Below, in pieces: positions 26,919-35,892 of a stretch of 64,000 nt of DNA. Made by a program: the position numbers and the translations under genes. Position 1 is the first letter of the stretch. Each line of letters opens with the position of its first letter. The DNA is taken from contig CAXSCR010000005.1 in assembly GCA_964235605.1 (NCBI GenBank), positions 1 to 64,000 on the forward strand. Reading direction: 5' to 3'. A model generated the notes under the pieces. That model made no database searches. It had not been told where the DNA came from and saw nothing but the letters and a program-made list of their open reading frames with translations. Source of the DNA: DATCRE01 sp964235605. GTDB taxonomy: Bacteria > Bacteroidota > Bacteroidia > Cytophagales > Cyclobacteriaceae.

Positions 26919-29900
26919 ATGAAAAGGCTGTTAATTATTATCGCTTTATGTTGGACATTTACCTTACCTACCTTTGGTCAATGTCTTCCTGCTACCACTA
27001 CGGGAGAAATTTGTGGCAACGGAATCGACGACGATGGTGATTGTTTAATCGATTGTGTAGATGGTACAGAGTGTGGTAGCACTACCTTTTGTGATGGCAG
27101 TTACATCGGTGTAGACGTTGATTGTAAGCCGCCTGTACTTCCTTCTAATAAATTTACTATGGAAGTTGATTGGATATCGCCGAACGAAACTACCAATCAC
27201 TATAATCGTGTTTCAATCGGTGACCTTGACAGAGATGGAATACCTGAAGTTGTTACTGCAAATGTTGTAACAGGTTTTATTTATATTCTTGATGGCGCCA
27301 ATGGAAAAGTGAAATTCGATCCTGTTACTAATAAATTTTTAGCAAGAAAAGTAGGCTTTACCCTAGAGCGGGATATTGTTATAGGGAATATTGACGACGA
27401 TGGTTGTGGTGAAATCTTTACGTATGGCGACAACGGTGGAAAATGGTCAATATATGCTTATGACTGTCACTTAAATTTGCTTTGGTCTACGCCTGCCGGC
27501 TCAGAACCCTCCGCTGACCCTGTATTCTTAAGCTTAGCCAATTTTGATGGATGGACAGGTGATAAAAAAGTTGAACTCTACTACAGAGATGAAATTGTAG
27601 ATGCCCATACTGGAATTCGAATCGTCAAAGGTCAGAATAGCAATTATGTTGCTAGCCCGATCGCGGTTGATATGAGGGGTAATAAAACATTAGAACTAGC
27701 TTCGGGTTGTAGTATATATAGTGTGAACCTAGGTGCACGTACTAAAGATGCCGGTTCATTAACCTTACTAGACTCCTATAAGGGCTATCGCGTAAGGGGA
27801 AAATTCACAAGCGCTACGAGTATAGCTGATTATAATCAAGATGATGTCTTAGATATTTTAGCTACAGGCTCTGATTTCACTGTAGATCCCTTTAGCACGT
27901 GTAGTAATAATATTAATGACATAACCTGTAACGTCGATCAAAACACCACCATATTCTTTTGGGATGGTAAAACAGGTGCTATCAAAAAATATATTGATGC
28001 GTTTTCTGCTAATGTGGATGTGTTTGACTGTAAAGGTGGGGTACCGGGTGCAGCTTCTACAGGTACTTTTTATAAGTATGGGTGGCGAAATGGAGCCGGT
28101 AGAATTAACATCGCTGATATTGATGGTGATGGTAAATTAAATGCCGTATTTGTATCTGGCAAAAACCTTTATGCATTAGATGAAAATCTCTCTGCCACAG
28201 TAACGTGGAAACAACCCGTTTTTGAAGAGACTTCAGGGTATACAGGGTGTACATTATTTGATTTTAATGGCGATGGAAAATCTGAGGTGGTTTATCGTGA
28301 TGAAAAAAATTTATATATTATAGATGGTGTTACGGGCATACCAAGTGCCACAGTAGCATGTGTTTCACGAACTAACAGAGAATATCCCGTTGTTGCTGAT
28401 GTGGATGCAGATGGCTCAACTGAAATTTGTGTAACCTGTGCTTCCAATGATGGGCTTTCAGCTATTGATTTCTGCAATAACGGTACAGGGGGTAATCAGC
28501 AGTATTCTGAAGTTCGAGCCTATAAATCAAAGACAGAGCCTTGGGTACCTGCTAGGAGGGTTTGGAATCAACACGGTTATTTCAATGTTAATGTAAACGA
28601 TGACCTTTCGATACCCTTACAACAACAACAATCCCATATAAAGCTTTCTACCGGTGCTTGTAGACCAGGTGACCCTATTAGAGACATAAGGCCATTAAAT
28701 AGCTTTTTAAATCAATCACCTTTTCTTAACGCAGATGGCTGTCCCATATACGTTGCTGCTGATATAAACTTTGATCCTAATCCTACCTATGCGCTTGATG
28801 TAATCGAACCGCGATGCCCGGATAAAGACTTTATTGTAAACTTTGGTATCATTAATAATGGCGAAGCATCTATTAATACAGATTTACCTGTCAGTTTTTA
28901 TAAAGGTGATCCAAATGTTGCCGGATCTATAAAATTAAAAACAGCAATGGTAAAGCTGGCTAACTTCGGGGAGGGAAAGACGCTGCCGGTTAGCATAACA
29001 GTAACAGGTGATGGTTCAGCCTTTCAGCTCTTTATAGTTTTGAATGATTTAGGAAAAACATCACCACCTATCGTTTTCCCTAACAATTCAGCAATTTTAG
29101 AATGTAATTACAACAACACTAAAAGTATAGCTGTTAACCCAATCCCGGTAACTATTCAAACCTCAGCTACGGACAATTTAAAATGTGTTAACACTACTAT
29201 CTTACCCAACGGGTCAGTAAGTGGTAAAATTGTTAACACTTTAGGGGTGGATATAAGCAATCAATTTAATTTTTATTGGACTAATGCTGCAACTCCATTG
29301 CCCATACCGGCCGATTATGTTGGTGCAACATACACAGGCTTGGTAGATCAGACTTATTCTGTCTTTGCCGTTCATAAAACAGCAGGTTGCGGTTCTAATA
29401 GTCCTACTCAAGCAGTAGGTCTTAATAACTTTAATTTTACAGCTAGTATTAGTGACGCCACACTATTTACAAATTGCAAAGTGCCTAATGGCGCATTGCG
29501 TGTAACCACAAACGTCGGGGTGGTAAATGATTTTAGTTATGAATGGTATTTAGGTGCAACACCTGGAAACAGTAGCGTACTTAACGTAAGTGACGTTGCT
29601 ACTGGGCTTGTTCCTAACTCGTATAGTGTTATAGTTACTCACAAAGCCACAGGCTGTGCTGATTCACCAAATAGACCTGTTGCAGATAACTCTGTAAAGC
29701 CTGTACCTACCATTGTTCCGGAAGATATTTCTTGCAGTGGAGTGGGCGGGAGAATTACTTCAGATGTTACAGGTAACACGTCAAACTATAAATTCTTTTG
29801 GTACAACGGGCCTGCCATAAAACCGACCGCAGATATCTTAGTTGCCAATTACGACCCTGCTCCTAAAGGCGACTATACGCTAGTTGTTGAGCATAAAACT

Positions 29901-32900
29901 ACTGGATGTGCATCTCTTCCACAAACGGTTAGCGTTAATCAAATGGTGAAACCAGTATTAACCGCACCAACAATTACGCATCTAACTACATGTGCAACCA
30001 CTCCGAATGGTGCTGTATCTGTTGGAATGGTGGGGCCAATAATAGCAGGCCATACGTATACTTTTGAGTGGTTCCAAGGACAATCTACAGCTGTGGGTTC
30101 GCTACTTCAAACAAACTCAAATGTAACTTCTTCAAGCTTTATAAATAAACCAAGTGGTACTTACACGGTAAGAGTTACTGATAACGTATCCAAATGTTCA
30201 GATCAAAAAGAGGTTACGATAAATAATCAAATTGTACCTATTTCACTTACAACTTCGAGAGACGATAATGTCTCTTGTATTCCAGCAGCCGCAACTGGTG
30301 CTGTTCATGTGACGTCAATTTCACCAGTTACCGCTGGTGCATTTCCAACGGATTATGACTTTATGTGGTATAACGGTTCTTTAGAAAAAGCAAGTTCGGA
30401 TTACCCGAGTAATAATACCAGCGACTTACTGAATCGCACCGCTGGCTTTTACACAGTAAAAGCAATTCACAAAACTACTGCATGCGTTACGCCAGCTATC
30501 ACTGTTCAAGTTCTGAATAACATTATTCCTTTTGGTATTAACATAACGACACAAAATCCAAGTGATTGTAATACATCTGCCGGGCGAATACAGGCACTTG
30601 TTACACCAGCCCAAGCTGGAGACGTTCATACATTCAGATGGTTTAATGCAGGTGCGGCTGTTGGCGTACCATTGTCAGTCGATCCATTAGATGTTATCAC
30701 ACCACCAAATGCATATGAAAAAGTAAAATTAAAAACTGGTAGTTATACGGTTGAGATCACAAACGGCAGAAATGGATGTAAGCAAAGTCAAACAGTGACT
30801 TTGGGTATCGTTAGCATGCAAGCCTTGATAACCATCGCACAAACAAACATAGATAACTGTATTGCTACTATAGGTGGAGCTATCCAGGCCGATTTACAAC
30901 CATCACCAGGTTATAACAATACAAATTACGATGTTGCTGTTTTTCCCGGAGCAGCTGATCCGGGTACGCCTGCCTCGGCCGGAGGCTTGATTCTGACAAC
31001 CGCTAGTGCGGCAGCGCCTTTCAGCTATTCTAAAGCTGGTTTTGATACAACAAGCTATTATACGGTCGTTGCTATTGCACTTGATCCCCCAGGTGGAGCA
31101 TTTGAAGGTTGCCGTGCATCTGCTACCTTTAAAATAAAAAGAATTACTTCAGATCCAGTAATTGATGCGAATGCGACTGCAGCTTCTATTATTAATAATA
31201 TTAATTGCAATACACTTACCGGTACTAATACGGGTAGCGGAGAAATAACAGTTGCAATGGGAAGCGCTATTACTGATTATGACTACACTTGGACACCTAC
31301 GTTATCTAATACAAATAACCCAACTGGTCTTAAACCTGGAAATTATAAGGTACGAGCAACGTATAATACCCCTGTTAACCAAGGATGTTTTACAGAACGG
31401 AGTTTTACTATACTTAACAACGAGCAACAACTTAATGTCAATATCGGCCCCGCAGGTGATTTAGTTCCCACCGATATTACAAATTGTGATGCCTCTGGAA
31501 ATATGCCAGGAAATGTTGGATCGATAGCTTTTACGAGGATAAACTTAGTAGGCACACCAACGCCATCACCTGTTCCACCACCTTTTACAGGTTATATATT
31601 TGATTGGAGGAACGAGGATGGAACAACTACAATAAATAATCCTAATGCATTCAGCTTAACAAATTTGGCTCCTGGTAATTATTTTGTAACCGTTCAGAAT
31701 CCTGCCACCCAATGTAATTTGACTGCAGGTTATAGCATTAAAGACAACACTGTAAATTCTGTTGGCGTCGATCTTGTAAGTTTTGTTGAACCCTCTAGGT
31801 GTTTACAACCTAATGTGTTTGGCAGTTTAACCACGCTGGCAACTAGTACCTCTGCGTATACTACTACCTGGTATAATGGAGCAAATGACAGCTCACCTGC
31901 ATTGCTCCCTGCTCAGGTAAGTGGAACAAATAATGAGCGCGCTCATACGCTTATTGCTGGAACTTATAGCGTTAAGGTTGTTAATAATACAACAAACTGT
32001 AAGGCGGTTCAAACTTATACTATCAATACACAATCAGCAATAATCAACCTTGTGGCTTCCAGCATTCTGAGAACATTCTGCGTAGATAATGCAGACAATA
32101 GTGTTATAGATGATGGCGTGGTTCAGGCAGCAGTAATTAGTCTTGTTTATACGTCCGATCCATCACTTGTTCCGGCTGATGTGTTTCTTTCTAATAAATA
32201 TAATTACGTGTGGAGTAATGTACCTACAGGTGCAACTGTTACCGGAAATAGAGGGGTACATCAACCAGCTGGTAGTTATACAGTTCAAGCAGTAGATCAA
32301 TTAGATGCTACCTGTGTTTCTTTACCTATAACAATCGAAGTTGATGAAGATTTAACCATACCTAGCCTTTCCACTGATCAGATTCCAGTAACTAATTGCG
32401 ATCCGACAATATATAATGGTATGGCCTCAGTAAGTGTAGGTGCAGATGATGATATCATCAACTATACTTTCCATTGGTACGAAGGTACGCCAGCCCTACC
32501 GCTAAGCCCGCCACCACCTGGTCAAATATATATTGGTCCGGCAGCAAGCGATTTGAAACCTTTTATTGCACCAGATAATACGGAGTATACCGTACTAGCA
32601 ACAAATAGATTAACCGGTTGCTTGAAAACTGCAACATTCAAACTTGATTATGAGCCTAGGATGGATTTTATACCTCAAATTGAAGTTGTTTCTGAGTACA
32701 CAACTTGTTTTGACACCGTTCCTGATGGTGAATTATTAGCCTCAGTTAAGGATGATGATTCAGGCGACTACAGCTTCTTGTGGCTCGGCATAACCAATAG
32801 GACAGATATTACGGATATGCGTCTTACTAGTTTATATCCAAACCCTAAGTACACTGTGGAAGTAACTAATAGAGAAACGGGATGTGCTATTGAAGCCAAT

Positions 32901-33464
32901 TCTCCAATTGTAGCAGATCCCATCATTCCAAGGTTACAAACAACAGTAGGCTCAGCTTCATGTAAAGAAAATGCGACAGATCAAGACAATGGATTTGCTG
33001 CTGTGTTTATTGGCAACTCAGTAATACAGATTGCCGATATTACTTGGACGGATATAGCAGGAAATACCTTAGGTACAGGACCTATTCTTTCAGAAATACC
33101 ATCTGGTACTTATATCGTTACTGTTACAACTGACCTGGGCTGCTCTAGTCAAGCGCAAGTCACTGTAAAAACCGAGGTTCAGCCATACAATGGTATATCA
33201 AGAAATGGTGATGGTAAGAATGAAAAATTCTTAATCAACTGTATTGATAGCTTTGAGAACAACATGGTTAAAATCTATAATCGTGCGGGTACATTGGTTT
33301 ACGAAGCGGAAAACTATAATAACATTGACGTTTACTTTGATGGAAGAGCAAACAGGGGCGTGAGCATGTTAGGCAATAACCTGCCCGATGGAACCTACTT
33401 CTATATCATCGATAAACGAGACGGGTCAAAAAGATTGGCTGGCTATCTAGAAATTGTTAATTAA
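26919..33464 (+). CDS. Giant secreted repeat protein with type IX sorting domain
   Basis: The 2181-residue protein has a signal peptide, a Cys-rich CGNGIDDDGDCLIDC motif near residue 31, an FG-GAP/VCBS-like propeller with DxDxDGxxE loops (about 85-530), a spacer, then about 14 tandem beta-sandwich repeats of roughly 85-110 residues (about 740-2080). Each repeat has one Cys near its start and another in a THKTTGC-like end, with a Y/F-x-W-Y/F core. The end (about 2095-2181, GDGKNEKFLINC ... LPDGTYFYII) is a gliding-motility type B sorting domain. It resembles SprB-like adhesins in layout. A PorP/SprF gene begins 5 bases after its stop, so the two are translationally close. Confidence 0.88.
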   Translation: MKRLLIIIALCWTFTLPTFGQCLPATTTGEICGNGIDDDGDCLIDCVDGTECGSTTFCDGSYIGVDVDCKPPVLPSNKFTMEVDWISPNETTNHYNRVSIGDLDRDGIPEVVTANVVTGFIYILDGANGKVKFDPVTNKFLARKVGFTLERDIVIGNIDDDGCGEIFTYGDNGGKWSIYAYDCHLNLLWSTPAGSEPSADPVFLSLANFDGWTGDKKVELYYRDEIVDAHTGIRIVKGQNSNYVASPIAVDMRGNKTLELASGCSIYSVNLGARTKDAGSLTLLDSYKGYRVRGKFTSATSIADYNQDDVLDILATGSDFTVDPFSTCSNNINDITCNVDQNTTIFFWDGKTGAIKKYIDAFSANVDVFDCKGGVPGAASTGTFYKYGWRNGAGRINIADIDGDGKLNAVFVSGKNLYALDENLSATVTWKQPVFEETSGYTGCTLFDFNGDGKSEVVYRDEKNLYIIDGVTGIPSATVACVSRTNREYPVVADVDADGSTEICVTCASNDGLSAIDFCNNGTGGNQQYSEVRAYKSKTEPWVPARRVWNQHGYFNVNVNDDLSIPLQQQQSHIKLSTGACRPGDPIRDIRPLNSFLNQSPFLNADGCPIYVAADINFDPNPTYALDVIEPRCPDKDFIVNFGIINNGEASINTDLPVSFYKGDPNVAGSIKLKTAMVKLANFGEGKTLPVSITVTGDGSAFQLFIVLNDLGKTSPPIVFPNNSAILECNYNNTKSIAVNPIPVTIQTSATDNLKCVNTTILPNGSVSGKIVNTLGVDISNQFNFYWTNAATPLPIPADYVGATYTGLVDQTYSVFAVHKTAGCGSNSPTQAVGLNNFNFTASISDATLFTNCKVPNGALRVTTNVGVVNDFSYEWYLGATPGNSSVLNVSDVATGLVPNSYSVIVTHKATGCADSPNRPVADNSVKPVPTIVPEDISCSGVGGRITSDVTGNTSNYKFFWYNGPAIKPTADILVANYDPAPKGDYTLVVEHKTTGCASLPQTVSVNQMVKPVLTAPTITHLTTCATTPNGAVSVGMVGPIIAGHTYTFEWFQGQSTAVGSLLQTNSNVTSSSFINKPSGTYTVRVTDNVSKCSDQKEVTINNQIVPISLTTSRDDNVSCIPAAATGAVHVTSISPVTAGAFPTDYDFMWYNGSLEKASSDYPSNNTSDLLNRTAGFYTVKAIHKTTACVTPAITVQVLNNIIPFGINITTQNPSDCNTSAGRIQALVTPAQAGDVHTFRWFNAGAAVGVPLSVDPLDVITPPNAYEKVKLKTGSYTVEITNGRNGCKQSQTVTLGIVSMQALITIAQTNIDNCIATIGGAIQADLQPSPGYNNTNYDVAVFPGAADPGTPASAGGLILTTASAAAPFSYSKAGFDTTSYYTVVAIALDPPGGAFEGCRASATFKIKRITSDPVIDANATAASIINNINCNTLTGTNTGSGEITVAMGSAITDYDYTWTPTLSNTNNPTGLKPGNYKVRATYNTPVNQGCFTERSFTILNNEQQLNVNIGPAGDLVPTDITNCDASGNMPGNVGSIAFTRINLVGTPTPSPVPPPFTGYIFDWRNEDGTTTINNPNAFSLTNLAPGNYFVTVQNPATQCNLTAGYSIKDNTVNSVGVDLVSFVEPSRCLQPNVFGSLTTLATSTSAYTTTWYNGANDSSPALLPAQVSGTNNERAHTLIAGTYSVKVVNNTTNCKAVQTYTINTQSAIINLVASSILRTFCVDNADNSVIDDGVVQAAVISLVYTSDPSLVPADVFLSNKYNYVWSNVPTGATVTGNRGVHQPAGSYTVQAVDQLDATCVSLPITIEVDEDLTIPSLSTDQIPVTNCDPTIYNGMASVSVGADDDIINYTFHWYEGTPALPLSPPPPGQIYIGPAASDLKPFIAPDNTEYTVLATNRLTGCLKTATFKLDYEPRMDFIPQIEVVSEYTTCFDTVPDGELLASVKDDDSGDYSFLWLGITNRTDITDMRLTSLYPNPKYTVEVTNRETGCAIEANSPIVADPIIPRLQTTVGSASCKENATDQDNGFAAVFIGNSVIQIADITWTDIAGNTLGTGPILSEIPSGTYIVTVTTDLGCSSQAQVTVKTEVQPYNGISRNGDGKNEKFLINCIDSFENNMVKIYNRAGTLVYEAENYNNIDVYFDGRANRGVSMLGNNLPDGTYFYIIDKRDGSKRLAGYLEIVN

Positions 33465-33469
33465 TTGAC

Positions 33470-34420
33470 ATGCATAAAAGCCCATTAAAGTTCATACTAA
33501 TAATTGTTAGTTTAATAGCTATCAATAGCACAGGATACGCTCAACAGTATCCTGTGTTTACTCAATATTATTTCAATGAGTTGGTAATTAATCCAGCGTA
33601 TGCAGGCAGCCAGGTACAGTTAAGCCTTACTGCTATGTATAGAAATCAATGGGTTAATTTTCCAGGATCTCCTAAAACGTTCAATGTAAGTGCTCACTCG
33701 GCACTTAAGAAAAGAAAAATGGGCTTAGGCATATTAATAGACCATGATGAAATAGGAAGTTATAAAAACGAACATATCTACGCTAACTACGCCTATAAGA
33801 TAAACACCGCAAAAGCTACGTTTTCAATGGGAATACAAGCGGGTATTAATATTTTAGGTGCTAACTATAGTGACTTAAAATTACCCGGCGGACCCAGCGC
33901 CGACCCTTCGTTTGGAAAAGTACTTAATGAAGTAAAACCTAACTTTGGTGCAGGCATTTACTACAATAGAAAAAACTTCTTTCTGGGCTTGTCGGTTCCT
34001 TTTATTCTTAACAATGAGGTAGCGGGTAATTTACAGAGCCTAGCCGGTGGCATTAGAGAAGCACGTTATTATTTCTTACGATCAGGATTTGAATTTGATT
34101 TGAATAAAAACATTGTTGTCAATCCATCTATTTTAATAAGAGCACAAGAAGGCCAACCAGCTAGTATGGATCTTAATACAGCATTAATTTTTTATGATGT
34201 TTTTAGTGCGGGTGTTTCTTATAGAAGTGTAGACTCTTTTATTACATTTATTGACCTTCAAATAAGTGAGCACATACATTTTGGATACTCTTACGATTGG
34301 ACTACATCTAGTGTCAACAAATTCTCAAATGGAACGCATGAGTTCATGATCAATTACCGACATAAGATAGCTTCGGTTCATAAAAACTTAGAGTGTCCGA
34401 AATATTATACATATAGGTAA
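33470..34420 (+). CDS. PorP/SprF-family type IX secretion membrane protein
   Basis: The 316-residue protein has a signal peptide followed by QYPVFTQYYFNELVINPAYAG, the hallmark start of PorP/SprF proteins, and a barrel-type pattern to the C-terminus. Unlike the copy at 22039 it has no SPOR tail. SprF of Flavobacterium is needed for SprB secretion and is encoded directly downstream of sprB; here the gene follows the giant repeat protein with a 5-base gap, so it is the likely partner for that cargo. Confidence 0.9.
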   Translation: MHKSPLKFILIIVSLIAINSTGYAQQYPVFTQYYFNELVINPAYAGSQVQLSLTAMYRNQWVNFPGSPKTFNVSAHSALKKRKMGLGILIDHDEIGSYKNEHIYANYAYKINTAKATFSMGIQAGINILGANYSDLKLPGGPSADPSFGKVLNEVKPNFGAGIYYNRKNFFLGLSVPFILNNEVAGNLQSLAGGIREARYYFLRSGFEFDLNKNIVVNPSILIRAQEGQPASMDLNTALIFYDVFSAGVSYRSVDSFITFIDLQISEHIHFGYSYDWTTSSVNKFSNGTHEFMINYRHKIASVHKNLECPKYYTYR

Positions 34421-34456
34421 TATGTATTGAGTCGAGCGTGTTTAATTCGTGAACTG

Positions 34457-35047
34457 TTATTCACCCTTCTTACTTTCGTCTTTAAGCCAGGAGCCGGTTA
34501 CTTCATTTAGCGTTTTTACTTTTTCTGTAAAATCTCCTTTTAGCTGATTACGGATTTTTTGCATATTTTCTAGCAGCTCATTGGTATCTTCAGGTAATGC
34601 TTCTTCAAGGTATTCACGCATGCGCTTGGCTATGGTTGGTGATTTACCATTGGTGGATATACCTATCTTTAAGTTACCCTTTGTAACTACTGCACCCAGA
34701 TAAAAATCGCAAAGATCTGGTGTGTCGGCCACATTAATCAATACATTTCTTGAACGGGTGAAGGTGCGTATGCTTTCATGAAGTTTTCTGTCATCGGTCG
34801 CTAGTATTACAAGGTCTTTATCCCAAGCGTCCCATATCCTAAAATTTCTTTCAATAAGTGTTACAGTAGCATGTTTTGCTGCAAGCGCTTTAATATCATC
34901 GCTAATGTTGCGCGCTATCAAAGTAACTTTTGCAGTTGGCGAGTTCTTTAAGATCCCATTCAATTTCTCTAAACCAACATTGCCCCCGCCTACGATGAGG
35001 GTTTCTAGCATGTGCAACTTTAGAAAAACGGGGAAGAGGTTGTTCAT
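34457..35047 (-). CDS. Precorrin-2 dehydrogenase / sirohydrochlorin ferrochelatase-type protein
   Basis: This is the CysG N-terminal (CysG-B / Met8p-like) enzyme that oxidises precorrin-2 with NAD and may insert iron to give siroheme. The 196 residues from ATG 35047 show the NAD loop LIVGGGNVGLEKL, VILATDDRKLHESI, INVADTPDLCDFYLGA and the ISTNGKSPTIAKRMRE segment. Two earlier Met/Thr codons allow a four-residue extension, but MNNLFPVFLKL matches relatives. It is the last gene of the operon that runs leftward from the sulfite/nitrite reductase, separated from cobA by about 65 bases carrying a word repeat. Confidence 0.88.
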   Translation of the reverse strand: MNNLFPVFLKLHMLETLIVGGGNVGLEKLNGILKNSPTAKVTLIARNISDDIKALAAKHATVTLIERNFRIWDAWDKDLVILATDDRKLHESIRTFTRSRNVLINVADTPDLCDFYLGAVVTKGNLKIGISTNGKSPTIAKRMREYLEEALPEDTNELLENMQKIRNQLKGDFTEKVKTLNEVTGSWLKDESKKGE

Positions 35048-35053
35048 ACAATT

Positions 35054-35100
35054 AGGCACTGGGGTTAGGCATTGGGCATTGGGGATTAGGTATTAGGTTT
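35054..35100. repeat. Degenerate GGCATTGGG word repeat
   Basis: Near-tandem words TTAGGCA(C/T)TGGG, GGCATTGGG and GATTAGGTATTAGG fill the short gap between two siroheme genes. The 15-mer TAGGCATTGGGCATT (35066-35080) recurs exactly at 58374-58388, so it is a dispersed intergenic repeat. Origin and function are unknown. Confidence 0.6.
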
Positions 35101-35112
35101 AGTATACTGTAG

Positions 35113-35892
35113 TTAGGCTTTGCATTTTTGGTTTTGGAAGGCTTGTGCTAGGTGGGCATATTTTACTACTTCGCCGATTATTATGATGGCGGGGGGGCCT
35201 ATCATTTCGTGTTGGACTAAATCTGCTATGGTTGACACGGTTCCAAGTATGCTTCGTTCGTTATGCATGGTGCCGTTTTGAATTACGGCAACGAGTGTGT
35301 CTCCTTTTTGATTTTGTTGAAAGAGTGCCATGATTTCATGGATCTTATTTAGGCCCATTAAAATAACTATGGTTGCTGATGACTTTGCCGCAAGTGCTAC
35401 ATCCGCAGATATAGCGCCTGATTGTGTTGTACCTGTTACAACCCAGAAGCTCTCACTTACTTTTCTTGAAGTAATTGGAATATTAATACTAGCAGGTACA
35501 GCCAAGGCGCTGCTTATTCCTGGAACAACCTCTGTTTCTATTCCGTGGGCTGTGGCATACTCAATCTCTTCATAACCTCGGCCGAAAACAAAAGGGTCAC
35601 CTCCTTTTAATCTCACTACGTTGCCGTGAAGAAAAGCGGACTGTACAATAAGTTCGTTTATTTCTGTCTGTGAAAGTGAATGAGCACCTGCACGCTTTCC
35701 TACACATACAACAGGCACGCCAGCAGGTAAGTAATCTAGAATCTCTTTTGAAACCAAGGCATCATATAACACAATGCTGGCTGTCTTCAATGCATTAAGT
35801 CCTCTTAAGGTTATAAGATCCGCGGCGCCAGGTCCTGCACCTACTAAGGTAAGTTTGGGTTTTTTGTGCGTTGGAAAGAGTGACTCGGTCAT
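35113..35892 (-). CDS. cobA: Uroporphyrinogen-III C-methyltransferase
   Basis: CobA adds two methyl groups from SAM to uroporphyrinogen III, giving precorrin-2. The 259-residue protein has VGAGPGAADLITLRG near the N-terminus, YDALVSKEILDYLP, VCVGKRAGAHS and RLKGGDPFVFGRG (about residue 95), the family's signatures. The length matches stand-alone enzymes. Its start overlaps the end of the reductase gene by 4 bases, showing tight co-translation: the cell couples the siroheme-requiring reductase to siroheme synthesis. Confidence 0.94.
   Translation of the reverse strand: MTESLFPTHKKPKLTLVGAGPGAADLITLRGLNALKTASIVLYDALVSKEILDYLPAGVPVVCVGKRAGAHSLSQTEINELIVQSAFLHGNVVRLKGGDPFVFGRGYEEIEYATAHGIETEVVPGISSALAVPASINIPITSRKVSESFWVVTGTTQSGAISADVALAAKSSATIVILMGLNKIHEIMALFQQNQKGDTLVAVIQNGTMHNERSILGTVSTIADLVQHEMIGPPAIIIIGEVVKYAHLAQAFQNQKCKA

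Noticed and set aside
22039..34420. A wholly new secretion system
   Set aside because: PorP/SprF signatures and gliding-motility type C-terminal domains place it in the known type IX secretion pathway; only the SPOR fusion and the order are unusual.
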